Assembly: GCF_031157255.1 (NCBI RefSeq)
Contig: NZ_JAVIFX010000010.1
Location: 124,001 to 188,000, forward strand
DNA length: 64,000 nucleotides
From: Bradyrhizobium sp. LHD-71
GTDB lineage: Bacteria; Pseudomonadota; Alphaproteobacteria; Rhizobiales; Xanthobacteraceae
Reading direction: 5' to 3'
The notes under the pieces were generated by a model. It had not been told where the DNA came from. It did not search any database and saw only the letters and a list, made by a program, of their open reading frames with translations. Both the position numbers and the translations under genes were made by a program. Positions 51,230 to 60,274 of the stretch are shown here, piece by piece. The number at the start of each line of letters is the position of its first letter. The first letter of the stretch is position 1.

Positions 51230-52114
51230 CTACTCCGCGGCGCGCCGAAGGTGGGCGCCCTGAAGCCGGTCGAGGTCGCGTGAGAGCTGGCGGCCGGTGG
51301 CGCCGCTGGCCTTGCCGACCAGGTCCATGTAGCCCTTCGTCATCCGCGAGAAGTGGTTGTAGATGATCACGGCCGGAATGGCGGCAACGAGACCGATCGC
51401 GGTTGCGAGCAGCGCCTCGGCGATGCCGGGGGCCACGACCGCGAGGTTCGTTGTCTGCGTCTTCGAGATGCCGATGAAGCTGTTCATGATGCCCCAGACC
51501 GTGCCGAACAGTCCGACGAACGGCGACGTGGCGCCGATGGTCGCGAGCAGCCCCATGCCGACGCGGATGCGGCGTGCCTCGGTGCGGGTCACCTCCGAGA
51601 AGCGCGAGGCCGCGCGCTCCTTGATGCCGGCGTCGTTGTCGATGCCGGCGGAAACGCGCACTTCATTGATCGCCGTCGCCATGAAGCTGCGCAGCACGCT
51701 CTTGTCGCTGCGCAATATCTCAAGTGACTGTTGCAGCGAGCCGGCCTGAGCTGTCGCCTTCAGAGCTTGCGCCAGCCGTCGCTGGACAATGGAAAGCTCC
51801 AGGAATTTGGCGACGAAGATCGTCCAGGTCAGAAGCGATGCAAAGGCAAGCCCGATCATGATCGCTTTGACGACGATGTCGGCCGAAAGGAACATCGACC
51901 ACGGTGAGAGGTCGTGGATTCCGACTTGCACGCTGCCCTTCGCAGGAGCCGCAGCGTCGGTCGTCGCGGTGGTCGGCGGGATCGCCGCCGGTGCCTGCGT
52001 CTCCGACACGGCCGGTCCGCTGGATTGCGGCTCCTGGGCCGCGACGGGAGTTAGCGCAACGATCAGGAGCAGGGGGAGGAGCGCAACTATTGCGGCGCGT
52101 CGCAAGCAAGTCAT
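51230..52114 (-). CDS. exbB: ExbB proton channel subunit with signal peptide
   Basis: This 294-residue ExbB starts at ATG 52114 with a cleavable signal peptide (AAIVALLPLLLIVALTPVAAQ). A Pro/Thr/Ala-rich periplasmic region of about 50 residues follows, as is usual in alphaproteobacterial TonB systems. The three helices include GMGLLATIGATSPFVGLFGT and VVAPGIAEALLATAIGLVAA, the conserved MotA/TolQ/ExbB segments. A longer start at 52162 is possible but less typical. It heads the exbB-exbD-tonB operon. Confidence 0.93.
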   Translation of the reverse strand: MTCLRRAAIVALLPLLLIVALTPVAAQEPQSSGPAVSETQAPAAIPPTTATTDAAAPAKGSVQVGIHDLSPWSMFLSADIVVKAIMIGLAFASLLTWTIFVAKFLELSIVQRRLAQALKATAQAGSLQQSLEILRSDKSVLRSFMATAINEVRVSAGIDNDAGIKERAASRFSEVTRTEARRIRVGMGLLATIGATSPFVGLFGTVWGIMNSFIGISKTQTTNLAVVAPGIAEALLATAIGLVAAIPAVIIYNHFSRMTKGYMDLVGKASGATGRQLSRDLDRLQGAHLRRAAE

Positions 52115-52471
52115 GACATCGTCCAGGTAGGTCTGCACGCCGAGGCGTAACAAACGCCGCATCGGCAGCGCAAGCGGAATGCCGGAGCGCTGCTATCTGC
52201 CTTCAGTCGAGGCAAGGGACGTCGCCCGTGACAACATCCGATGCTTCAGTTCGCGCGCAAACTATTCGGTTATGTGGCGTTCGTGTGCACAAACAGCAGT
52301 TTGCAATTTGAAATCGTTCTAATCGTGCTGCTCTCTACGATCTGCGCAGAGGTGCGTCTGACATGTCCAAAACACAGCGAAGCGGTGCATGGCACATATC
52401 CGTCACCGCTCTTTTGAACGATTCCATTTCGAGCGTTGCTCCGGGGTCGGTATGAGAGGCCTTGAGATCGG
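52115..52471. promoter_or_regulatory. Divergent promoter region of exbB and receptor operons
   Basis: This 357-base region separates exbB from the second receptor gene. It contains an AT-richer stretch around 52260-52345 with an Irr-like palindrome (given separately). No gene or RNA is apparent. Both operons could be controlled together by iron from here. Confidence 0.5.
52306..52323 (+). promoter_or_regulatory. Possible Irr/ICE-like operator
   Basis: ATTTGAA ATCG TTCTAAT is a near-palindrome; its two halves match as ATTTGAA and ATTAGAA. It resembles the iron-control element bound by Irr, and shares GRAATCGWTCTAR with 28426-28440. It lies 149 bases before the receptor start and 192 before exbB. 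The consensus comparison is from memory. Confidence 0.35.
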
Positions 52472-54850
52472 ATGACGAATCCGACGGGGGCGATCGGACG
52501 TGGGACTTTGGGAATGGGGCGTAAGGTTAAGTTTGGTGTGGGAATTCGCTGCAAGGCGGTCCTGCTTGGTGGCGCAATGGCGATTGGTTTCGGAGTGTCG
52601 CCGACTTTGTCGCAGACATCGCAGGGTGGAACCGAAGCGCGCCCTGGCGCAGCTTTGCCGCCGGTGACGATTGATGCGCCTGCACGGCAGGCAACGCGGC
52701 GCACAGCGCCCCGGCGGGCTGCAACGCGGGTTCGATCCGCGCCGCGAAGCGTTCCTGCGCCCGCGGCGCCCGACGTCCAGCAGGCTGATCGCGGGACGGG
52801 TGCGCCTGAGCGTGCCACAGGTCCCGTCAACGGCTATGTCGCGAGTCAAAGCGCGACGGGAACCAAGACGGATACGCCGATCCTCGAAACGCCACAGGCG
52901 ATCTCGGTGGTGACGCGCGACCAGATGGTCGCCCAGCAGACGCAGAACATCGGTGAGGCACTTTATTATACGCCCGGTGTGAGCCTCGATTTGTACAGCG
53001 CGACCACATTCTTCGACGCGATCAAGGTGCGTGGCTTCGACGCGCCTCGCTATCTGGATGGGCTGCGGCTTCCGCTCGATCCGGGCACACAGTTCGCCTA
53101 TCCCCGTGTCGAACCGTACGGTCTCGAACGGCTGGAGGTTTTGCGCGGGCCGTCGTCCGGCCTTTACGGGCAGACGGAGCCCGGCGGCCTGATCAACATG
53201 GTCAGCAAGCGGCCGCTCTGGTATCCACACTATGAAGTCGAAGGCACGTTCGGATCGTTCGAGCGCTTTCAGGGCGCCTTCGATGTCGGCGGCCCGATCG
53301 ACAAGAACCGCGAGTTTCTCTACCGCGTGGTCGGTCTCGGCCGCTTAAGCGACTCGCAGCAGGATTTCGTCACTGACAACAAGATCTTCATCGCTCCGAG
53401 TTTCACGTGGGCGCCGACCGCGAACACCACGTTCACGCTCCTCAGCCATTATCAGAAAATAGACAACGACGGCATGCAGCAATACGTGCCCGGCGGCGTC
53501 GCGGGGCTGACGTTCAATCCGTTCGGGCGAATTCCATATAGCCGCTATCTCGGCGAACCGTCCGTTGACGGCTTCAAGCTTGAACAGGGCGCGGTCGGTT
53601 ATGCCTTCGACCACCGGTTCAATAACTTTCTCCAGTTCCGCCAGAACTTTCGCTACACCGATGTCACGAACGACCTGACGGGCGTGCGCAGCGAAGGGCT
53701 TACCGACTTCCGGAATGTGCAGCGATCGATCAACTACGTTTCGTCTTCGGCACGGAACATCGCGCTGGACAATCAACTGCAGGCGGATTTCGCCACCGGA
53801 CCGTTCGTGCACAAGGTGCTCGCCGGGCTGGATTATATTAACTCGGATAATCGCTCCGATTATCGCACTTCAGCGATCGCCAGCATCGATGCCTTTGCCC
53901 CAGTGTATGGCGCCTCCCTGCCTCCGGCGGACACGCTGGTGCCGTTCATCAAGGTCCACACGAAACAGGAGCAACTCGGTATCTATCTGCAAGACCAGAT
54001 CAAGTTCGACCGCTTTACCCTCTCGTTGACAGGCCGCCAAGATTGGGCGGATGCTGAAACCGTGAGCACAGGGATGTTCCCGCAGCCCGGGGTCTTCCCG
54101 CAAAACGACCGGGCAACGACCGGTCGAGTTGGCATCAACTACCTGTTCGATTTCGGTCTGGCGCCTTACGCCAGTTACACCACCTCATTCCAGCCTGTTG
54201 CGAATGTTGATCTCGCCGGTAACGTCTTCAAGCCGACGACTGGCGAAGGCAAGGAGATCGGCGTCAAGTTCAAGCCGTTCGGCATGAACCTGCTGTTGAC
54301 CGCCGCGGTGTTCGAGATCGTTCAGCAGAACGTGCTCACGCCGGATCCGATCAATCCCTTCTTCAGTGTGCAGACGGGCGAGGCGAAGGTCCGTGGCTTT
54401 GAGTTCGAGGTGCGCGGCAACGTCACACGCGAGCTCGAGATCGTTGGCGGTTACAGCAATCTCGATCCCAAGGTGACGAGTGCAAACGACGGCACGGTCG
54501 GCAATTACCTTCCCGGCGTAGCGCTGCAGCAGGCATCGCTCTGGGCGAAATATACCTGGTACGACGGCCCGCTCGCTGGCCTTGGGCTCGGTGCAGGCGT
54601 CCGCTATGTGGGCGAGAACTACGGCGATACGTTCAACACCATTCGTATTCCGTCCTACACGCTGTTCGATGCATCGATCAGCTACGACTTCCGCTACATG
54701 CGGCCCGACCTGAAGGGCTGGAGCGTCCAGGTGAATGCAACCAACCTTGGCGATCGCTACTACGTGGCATCGTGTGCAACCGGGCTTGCATATTGCGGCC
54801 TTGGCGCGTCGCGTCGCGTGCTCGGCACGCTGCGTTACGCCTGGAACTAG
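52472..54850 (+). CDS. TonB-dependent siderophore receptor (FhuA/FpvA-type)
   Basis: This 792-residue outer-membrane receptor has an N-terminal signal region and a TonB-box-like PPVTIDAPA. A low-complexity, Arg/Pro/Ala-rich spacer of about 50 residues precedes the plug. Plug motifs include ETPQAISVVTRDQMVAQQTQ and VEPYGLERLEVLRGPSSGLYG, typical of hydroxamate-type siderophore receptors. The barrel ends GLGASRRVLGTLRYAWN, with a terminal aromatic as needed for assembly. Start ATG 52472 or ATG 52514. A PepSY reductase gene follows 11 bases later. Confidence 0.93.
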   Translation: MTNPTGAIGRGTLGMGRKVKFGVGIRCKAVLLGGAMAIGFGVSPTLSQTSQGGTEARPGAALPPVTIDAPARQATRRTAPRRAATRVRSAPRSVPAPAAPDVQQADRGTGAPERATGPVNGYVASQSATGTKTDTPILETPQAISVVTRDQMVAQQTQNIGEALYYTPGVSLDLYSATTFFDAIKVRGFDAPRYLDGLRLPLDPGTQFAYPRVEPYGLERLEVLRGPSSGLYGQTEPGGLINMVSKRPLWYPHYEVEGTFGSFERFQGAFDVGGPIDKNREFLYRVVGLGRLSDSQQDFVTDNKIFIAPSFTWAPTANTTFTLLSHYQKIDNDGMQQYVPGGVAGLTFNPFGRIPYSRYLGEPSVDGFKLEQGAVGYAFDHRFNNFLQFRQNFRYTDVTNDLTGVRSEGLTDFRNVQRSINYVSSSARNIALDNQLQADFATGPFVHKVLAGLDYINSDNRSDYRTSAIASIDAFAPVYGASLPPADTLVPFIKVHTKQEQLGIYLQDQIKFDRFTLSLTGRQDWADAETVSTGMFPQPGVFPQNDRATTGRVGINYLFDFGLAPYASYTTSFQPVANVDLAGNVFKPTTGEGKEIGVKFKPFGMNLLLTAAVFEIVQQNVLTPDPINPFFSVQTGEAKVRGFEFEVRGNVTRELEIVGGYSNLDPKVTSANDGTVGNYLPGVALQQASLWAKYTWYDGPLAGLGLGAGVRYVGENYGDTFNTIRIPSYTLFDASISYDFRYMRPDLKGWSVQVNATNLGDRYYVASCATGLAYCGLGASRRVLGTLRYAWN

Positions 54851-54861
54851 GAGAGGCTGTC

Positions 54862-56025
54862 GTGTCGGCATCGCGCAAATCCTTCCGCCGATGGAACTGG
54901 GTCCACAAGTGGTCCAGCCTAGTTTGCACGGTGTTCATGCTGCTGCTTTGCATCACCGGGCTGCCGCTGATCTTTCATGAGGAGATCGACGAGCTCTTGC
55001 ACGAACAGGTGCCGGCCGCCCAGGTGGCCGCCGGTACGCCGAAAGCCGATCTCGACCGGGTCGTGGCCAATGGCCTCGCGCGCGAGCCGGGGCAGGTCGT
55101 GCATTTCCTCATCTGGGATCCGCACGATGCCAATTCGCTGCTGCTCAGCGTCGGCAAGTCCCTCGACGTTGATCCGTCCACCAATCGCTTCGTCCGCGTC
55201 GATGCGCATACCGGCGAGTACCTGGACGCGCCCGACGTCACCGGGCGGTTCACCTACATCATGTTCAAGCTGCACACGGACATGTTCGCCGGCCTGCCGG
55301 GCAAGCTCTTTCTCGGCCTGATGGGGATCCTGTTCTGCGTGGCGATCATCTCCGGCATCGTCGTCTATGCGCCGTCGATGCGGAAGCTCAGCTTCGGCGC
55401 CTACCGCCGGGACCGCAATCGGGCCGTCCGGTGGCTCGACGTGCACAATCTTGCAGGCATCGTTCTGGTGATGTGGGCGCTGGTGGTCGGCTTCACCGGC
55501 GTCATCAACACCTGGGCCGATCTCGTCATCAAGATGTGGCAGTACGGCCAGCTCGCCGAGATGACGTCGGCCTATAAGGACAAGCCGCTGGTGGTGCGGC
55601 CGTCGCCGATCGAGGCGGCCGTGCGCACGGCGCTCGAGACCGAGCGCGACATGAAGCCTTCGTTCGTTGCGTTTCCGGGCACGCTGTTCAGCAGCAAGAC
55701 CCACTATGCGATCTTCCTGCGCGGCGACACGCCGGTGACTTCGCGCATGCTCAAGCCGGCCCTGGTCGATGCGGAGAACGGACAACTGACCGACAGCCGC
55801 GAGATGCCCTGGTATGTGTCGACACTTCTGCTCTCGCAGCCGCTTCACTTCGGCGACTACGGCGGCATGCCCATGAAGATCATCTGGGCCATCCTCGACA
55901 TCTTCACCGTCGCGGTGCTTTGGACCGGCCTTTACCTCTGGTTCCGCCGCCTGCGATCTGCGCGCAGCGTCGCACGCATGGTCAGTTTATCCAACGCCTC
56001 GAAACGAGCATTGCACGCGTCATGA
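54862..56025 (+). CDS. PepSY-TM inner-membrane protein, probable siderophore-iron reductase
   Basis: This 387-residue membrane protein starts at GTG 54862, with AGGAGAGG upstream. Four membrane helices are expected: WSSLVCTVFMLLLCITGLPL near the N-terminus, two in the middle (LFLGLMGILFCVAIISGIVV, then a helix from LAGIVLVMWALVVGFTG) and one at the C-terminus. Periplasmic PepSY domains lie between. Conserved His in WVHKW, IFHE, KLHTDMF and DVHNL could hold heme. FoxB-type members of this family reduce ferric-siderophores. It sits between a receptor and an iron permease, which supports that role here. Confidence 0.86.
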   Translation: MSASRKSFRRWNWVHKWSSLVCTVFMLLLCITGLPLIFHEEIDELLHEQVPAAQVAAGTPKADLDRVVANGLAREPGQVVHFLIWDPHDANSLLLSVGKSLDVDPSTNRFVRVDAHTGEYLDAPDVTGRFTYIMFKLHTDMFAGLPGKLFLGLMGILFCVAIISGIVVYAPSMRKLSFGAYRRDRNRAVRWLDVHNLAGIVLVMWALVVGFTGVINTWADLVIKMWQYGQLAEMTSAYKDKPLVVRPSPIEAAVRTALETERDMKPSFVAFPGTLFSSKTHYAIFLRGDTPVTSRMLKPALVDAENGQLTDSREMPWYVSTLLLSQPLHFGDYGGMPMKIIWAILDIFTVAVLWTGLYLWFRRLRSARSVARMVSLSNASKRALHAS

Positions 56026-56213
56026 CCAGTTCGAATTCAACAAGCGCCAGGAAGTCGCTCTCGCGGATCTTCGCCGTTCCGGCAGTCCTGGGAGTCCTGA
56101 CCACGATCGGCCTCGTGTCGGCGCTTGTCGGTGACGGTATCTTCGACGGACTCTCGTGGCTGACGCTGGCAGCGCCGGTCGCGATCCCCGTCTATTGCAT
56201 CGCCCGCGCCTGA
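56022..56213 (+). CDS. Small two-helix membrane protein, 63 aa
   Basis: This short protein overlaps the PepSY stop as ATGA, showing translational coupling. A Ser/Thr/Arg-rich head of about 17 residues is followed by two hydrophobic segments: IFAVPAVLGVLTTIGLVSAL and LSWLTLAAPVAIPVYCI. The function is unknown. Small membrane proteins of this sort often accompany PepSY reductases in siderophore operons, so it may be an accessory subunit. Confidence 0.78.
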   Translation: MTSSNSTSARKSLSRIFAVPAVLGVLTTIGLVSALVGDGIFDGLSWLTLAAPVAIPVYCIARA

Positions 56214-56237
56214 ATCGGCAACTCCAGGACGTCTCCT

Positions 56238-57038
56238 ATGCTGGCCAGCATGACCCAAGCGGCAACCATCCTTTTTCGCGAAGGCCTCGAGGCAATGCTG
56301 GTCATCGCGGCGCTTGCTGGCTACCTCAGCAAGGTCGGCGCCGGCCATCGCATCAAGGCGCTCTATCTCGGCGCGCTCGCTGCGATCGCCGCGAGCTTCG
56401 TCGCGGCATGGATCTTCGCGGTCTTCAACTCCGGCCAGCATGACGATACGTCGGAAGGCATCGTCATCATTCTGGCGTCCGCCATCATGCTCTATGTCAG
56501 CGGCTGGCTGATGCTCAAGCAGGACCCCAAGTCCTGGAAAGACTTCGTCGCGGCCAAGGCCGAAGACGCCTTGGCCAAGGAAACGGCCTGGGCGATCGGT
56601 CTGCTGGCATTCCTGTCGGTGTTCAGGGAAGGGGCCGAGACGGTTCTCTTCATCACTGCGCTGGCGAACACCGAGGGCGGCTGGACGTTCGGTATTTTCG
56701 CCGGCCTGCTGGTCGGTACCGCGCTGCTTGCCGTGCTGTTCGTCTTGCTTAATCGCGTCGCCCGCCGGATCCCGTTGCGACCGCTGTTCATCATCACGTC
56801 GGCATTCCTGTTCCTGACCGCCTTGAAGTTCATCGGCGATGCCATCCTGGAATTCCAGGAGCAGCAATTCGTCACGACCACGCCGCTCGAACATGCCGGG
56901 TGGCTCGAAAACATCGGCCTGAATGCGACCGTCGAAGCCGTGTCGATCCAGTTCCTGGTCGGTCTGTTCGTGTTCGCAGCCTTCTCGCTGGCCAGACGCG
57001 AGCAGATGCTCTCGCGCCACCACCTGACGGCGGTCTAG
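56238..57038 (+). CDS. FTR1-family iron permease
   Basis: This 266-residue inner-membrane permease has about seven helices. The two iron-path motifs are present: REGLE at residues 14-18 and REGAE at 130-134. It follows the small membrane protein by 24 bases. Known FTR1/EfeU proteins carry iron together with an oxidase or EfeO/EfeB-type partners; none is here. The receptor and PepSY reductase upstream suggest it imports iron released from a ferric-siderophore in the periplasm. Confidence 0.9.
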   Translation: MLASMTQAATILFREGLEAMLVIAALAGYLSKVGAGHRIKALYLGALAAIAASFVAAWIFAVFNSGQHDDTSEGIVIILASAIMLYVSGWLMLKQDPKSWKDFVAAKAEDALAKETAWAIGLLAFLSVFREGAETVLFITALANTEGGWTFGIFAGLLVGTALLAVLFVLLNRVARRIPLRPLFIITSAFLFLTALKFIGDAILEFQEQQFVTTTPLEHAGWLENIGLNATVEAVSIQFLVGLFVFAAFSLARREQMLSRHHLTAV

Positions 57039-57186
57039 GCCGCTGCTTTTTTGGGTCCGGACAACCCGGTTGACGGCCTCAGAAGGGGTAGACCGCGCTC
57101 GTCCGTCCCATTATATGGTGCCCGGACAGGCTGGATTCTCGGAATCGGGCCGCTCTCGAGGCCGAAGCGGAGCCGCTCCGGCGCGA

Positions 57187-57260
57187 TGGGGAATGGTGTA
57201 ACGGTAGCACAACAGACTCTGACTCTGTTTGTCTTGGTTCGAATCCAGGTTCCCCAGCCA
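57187..57260 (+). tRNA. tRNA-Gln (anticodon CUG)
   Basis: The 74-base cloverleaf has a perfect 7-bp acceptor stem (TGGGGAA / TTCCCCA) and an encoded CCA end at 57258-57260. The D-loop region is GTGTAACGGTAGCAC. The anticodon stem is ACAGA / TCTGT with loop CTCTGAC, giving anticodon CUG. The T-loop is GGTTCGAATCC. The trhO gene ends 17 bases downstream on the other strand. Confidence 0.95.
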
Positions 57261-57276
57261 ATTCCAGTAAAATCGG

Positions 57277-58029
57277 CTATTCTCGCTCGTTTCCGCCGTC
57301 CGGACGCTCGGTCAGGTCGTGGCCGAGAGCCACGCGATCGTCGAACACGAAGCAGCTGCCTTTCCAGCGGCTTGTCTCTTCCGGGATCTGTTCGAGGTAC
57401 TTCAGGATGCCGCCCTTGAGGTGGTAGACCTCACCGAAGCCTTTCGCCAACAGGTAGCTGCTCGCCTTCTCGCAGCGGATGCCGCCGGTGCAGAACATGG
57501 CGATCTTCCGGTGCTTCGCCGGATCGAGCTCGCGCCGGACGAAGTCGCGAAACTCGCTGAAGCGCGAAATCTTCGGGTCGAGCGCGCCATCGAACGTCCC
57601 CATCGCCACCTCGAAGGCGTTGCGGGTGTCGATCACTAGCGTCTCGCCATCGCCGATCAGCTCGTTCCATGCAAATGGATCGACATAGACGCCGACGCGC
57701 CGGGCCGGATCGGCGGCCTGATCGCCCAGGGTGACGATCTCTTTCTTCAGCCGCACCTTCAAGCGTTGGAAGGGCATCGCTGCCGCGGTTGAGAACTTCA
57801 GCTCGAGATCGTCCAGCCGGCCGCCGAAAAGCACACCGCTTCTCAGTTCGGCGATGAAGGCATCGATCGCGTCGCTGCCGCCCGCCACCGTTCCGTTGAT
57901 GCCCTCGCTCGCAAGCAACAGCGTGCCCTTGAGGCCGAACTCGTGGCAGAGCACGCGCAAGGGCTCACTCAGCTCGCGATAGTCCGGCAGAGACACAAAC
58001 TGATAGAGGGCCGCAACCTTGTACGTCAT
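57277..58029 (-). CDS. trhO: tRNA uridine-34 hydroxylase TrhO (rhodanese family)
   Basis: This 250-residue enzyme introduces the 5-hydroxyl on uridine 34 of some tRNAs, using oxygen. The N-terminal domain has [19 protein letters not shown]. The rhodanese-like domain at about 120-215 has [16 protein letters not shown] and the active loop Cys180-TGGIR-Cys186 in [13 protein letters not shown]. The C-terminus has [10 protein letters not shown]. It is a typical length for YceA-type proteins and is convergent with tRNA-Gln, whose C34 would not be a substrate. Confidence 0.93.
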   Translation of the reverse strand: MTYKVAALYQFVSLPDYRELSEPLRVLCHEFGLKGTLLLASEGINGTVAGGSDAIDAFIAELRSGVLFGGRLDDLELKFSTAAAMPFQRLKVRLKKEIVTLGDQAADPARRVGVYVDPFAWNELIGDGETLVIDTRNAFEVAMGTFDGALDPKISRFSEFRDFVRRELDPAKHRKIAMFCTGGIRCEKASSYLLAKGFGEVYHLKGGILKYLEQIPEETSRWKGSCFVFDDRVALGHDLTERPDGGNERE

Positions 58030-58086
58030 GGCGGGCGGTCTAGCAGGGACAGGGGTTGCGTGAAACCATGGAACTTGCCCGCAGTG

Positions 58087-59478
58087 TCACGCGCGCCCGT
58101 CTTTTCGGGCCCAGCCGCGGGCGAGCGCAAGCACGACCACAAGCAGCGAGATGCTTCCCGCGATGGCAAAGGCGCCGCTGAAGCCCGCGAGCAGTGATCC
58201 TTGGCCGGCGTCAGTGCTTCCGGCCTCGCTCAAGGCGCGGAAGGCCAGCATCAACACGCTCGCACCCATGACGATGCCGACCGTGCGTGTCATCAGCACC
58301 AGCGAGCCCGCGACCCCACGATCCTTCTTCGGCAGGGTCGCGGTCGCGATGTCGAAGTAGGCGACCTGGAACAGGCCGACGCCAAATCCTTGCAGCGATG
58401 ATGCCAGCACGAGAATCAGGAGGCTCAACCGGTCGCCAAGCAGGCTGATCGCGAGCAGCCCCGTCGCCGACAGCGCCGCGCCGATCAGCGCCATGCGGCG
58501 AGCATGGATTGCGCCGGCCAGCCGCGCGGCGGCCGGCGCGCCGAGGATCAGCCCGATCGGCGATGCGGCCAGCACCAGACCGGCGGCCGGCGCGGACAGG
58601 TTGCCGACCGCATGCAGATAGAACGGCGCCAGCAGGAAGATCGCAAAGCCGGCGAGATTGAGCAGCATGTGCGCCACGTTGAGCAGCGCGAAATCCGCGT
58701 CGCGGAAATACCTCACGTCGATGATCGGATGATCGACGCTGACCTCGCGCCACACAAATGCAGCCCCGAGCACGGCCGATCCGCCGAGCAGTGCGAGGCT
58801 CAAGAGAAGCTGGTCGCGGCCCTGCAGCTGGTTGAGGGCCAGAACGATCACCGCGATCGCGAGCACCAGCAGAGCTGCGCCCCAGCCGTCAAAACCCTCG
58901 CGCACCGCACGGGCCTTGCCTGCGGGCAGGGCGAAACCCGCAGCTAGCGCCGCGAGCGCGAGCGGCACGCGAAACGCAAACACCGCAGGCCAGCCCCACC
59001 GTTCGACCAGAAGTCCGCCGACCACCGGTGCGATCGCGCCGCCGAAACCGATCAGCAGGGTATAGAGGCTGAGCACCCTCGCGCGGTGCTCTTCCGCGTA
59101 GAGGCTGGTGATCAGCGCCGGCCCGCAGCTCAGAGCAAGCGCCGCGCCGACGCCTTGCAGCACGCGCGCCGCGAGCAGCCAGCCATAGGCGGTGGAGATC
59201 GCGCACAGGGCGAACGCAACGGCGCTGATCGCCGCGCCAAGCAGAAAGACCGCACGGTGGCCGAAAATGTCGCCGGCGCGGCCGAACACCAGCATCAGTG
59301 CTGCATAGGTGAGTGTGTAGGCAATGACGATCCACTGGATGTCCGGGATCGGCAACGCGAACGCGCGCACGAGATCGGGAAACGCGATGTTGACCGCCGA
59401 GTCGAACTGGACAGCGATCGTGCCGAAGCAAAGCGCCGCGACCGCGATCGCGCGGGTGGGACCGGGAGCAGGATCTAT
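58087..59478 (-). CDS. MFS drug/metabolite transporter with apparent ATA start
   Basis: This transporter of about 463 residues has roughly 14 hydrophobic segments and belongs to the DHA2-type major facilitator family. The first helix has IAVAALCFGTIAVQFDSAVN, then FGRAGDIFGHRAVFLLGA in loop 2-3 and RVLQGVGAALALS. No ATG, GTG or TTG is present near the expected N-terminus in this frame. An ATA at 59478 overlaps the TAG of the upstream FAH gene and has GGAGG seven bases before it. Longer upstream frames are shadows of FAH. It may export or import the compound degraded by the neighbouring enzymes. Confidence 0.84.
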   Translation of the reverse strand: MDPAPGPTRAIAVAALCFGTIAVQFDSAVNIAFPDLVRAFALPIPDIQWIVIAYTLTYAALMLVFGRAGDIFGHRAVFLLGAAISAVAFALCAISTAYGWLLAARVLQGVGAALALSCGPALITSLYAEEHRARVLSLYTLLIGFGGAIAPVVGGLLVERWGWPAVFAFRVPLALAALAAGFALPAGKARAVREGFDGWGAALLVLAIAVIVLALNQLQGRDQLLLSLALLGGSAVLGAAFVWREVSVDHPIIDVRYFRDADFALLNVAHMLLNLAGFAIFLLAPFYLHAVGNLSAPAAGLVLAASPIGLILGAPAAARLAGAIHARRMALIGAALSATGLLAISLLGDRLSLLILVLASSLQGFGVGLFQVAYFDIATATLPKKDRGVAGSLVLMTRTVGIVMGASVLMLAFRALSEAGSTDAGQGSLLAGFSGAFAIAGSISLLVVVLALARGWARKDGRA

Positions 59479-60263
59479 CGCGGTGCCTCCGCGACCAACT
59501 TGTTGCGAAGGGTGCCGATACCGGTGATGTCGATTTCCACCACGTCGCCGGCCTTGAGGTCCGGCGAGGAGCCGTCGGTGCCCATCCAGATCACGTCTCC
59601 GGGCCAGAGCGTAAAATACTTCGTCATGGCGGCAATGAACTGAGGAATGTTGAACACCATGTCGTTGGTCTTGAAATGGTTCGACTCCTTGCCGTTCAAC
59701 CGCACGGTGGTTTCCATGCTGTCGAGGTCGACGTCGGTCTCGATCCACGGGCCCATCGGCTTGAAGGTATCGGCGTTCTTGGCGCGCCACAGGCCGCGGT
59801 CAGCCTTCTGCCACGTGCGCTCGGATACATCGTTGCCGATGGTGTAGCCGAACACGCAGGACATCGCGTCCTTCTCGCTGAGGTGTTTTGCCTTCTTGCC
59901 GATCACGACCACGAGTTCGCCTTCGTAGTGGATCTTGCCGGTCGCATCGGCAGGAATGATCACGTCCTCGTCGTGCGCAATCAGGGCGTTCTGCGCGCGA
60001 TAGCCGATTTCGGCGCGGTCCGGCACGCTCGGCACTTCGCCGCGCCGGTCCGCCGCTTCCTTCAGGTGCTTCACATAGTTGAGGCCGGCGCAATAGAAGG
60101 TGCGGGGAACGAGCGGCAGCTCGATCTTGACGTCCTTCAGCTCGTGCCTGGTTTGCGTCTTCTGCCAGTCACCGAATGGCTCGCCGGAAATCTCCGTGGC
60201 GCGGTCGCCCTCGACCAATACCCAGTTGGTCTTTCCGTTCGCGGTGATCTTCGCAAAACGCAT
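59475..60263 (-). CDS. Fumarylacetoacetate hydrolase (FAH) family protein
   Basis: This 262-residue hydrolase or decarboxylase of the FAH fold probably cleaves a C-C bond in a ring-opened dicarbonyl compound. The metal-site stretch is IHYEGELVVVIGKKAKHLSE, preceded by RTFYCAGLNYVKHLKEAA. MGPWIETDVDLDSMETTVRL and WPGDVIWMGTDGSSPDLKAG are further family motifs. It starts 12 bases after the flavin-monooxygenase stop, and its own stop overlaps the ATA start of the MFS gene. Confidence 0.9.
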   Translation of the reverse strand: MRFAKITANGKTNWVLVEGDRATEISGEPFGDWQKTQTRHELKDVKIELPLVPRTFYCAGLNYVKHLKEAADRRGEVPSVPDRAEIGYRAQNALIAHDEDVIIPADATGKIHYEGELVVVIGKKAKHLSEKDAMSCVFGYTIGNDVSERTWQKADRGLWRAKNADTFKPMGPWIETDVDLDSMETTVRLNGKESNHFKTNDMVFNIPQFIAAMTKYFTLWPGDVIWMGTDGSSPDLKAGDVVEIDITGIGTLRNKLVAEAPR

Positions 60264-60274
60264 TTTTCGAACTC

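Noticed and set aside
57187-57260. tRNA-associated genomic island
   Set aside because: tRNA-Gln is often an integration site, but there is no integrase, repeated tRNA 3' end or composition change beside it.
59479-59790. N-terminal extension of the MFS frame
   Set aside because: The extra residues are Arg/His-rich and antiparallel in character, read from the FAH gene in another frame; they are not a transporter N-terminus.
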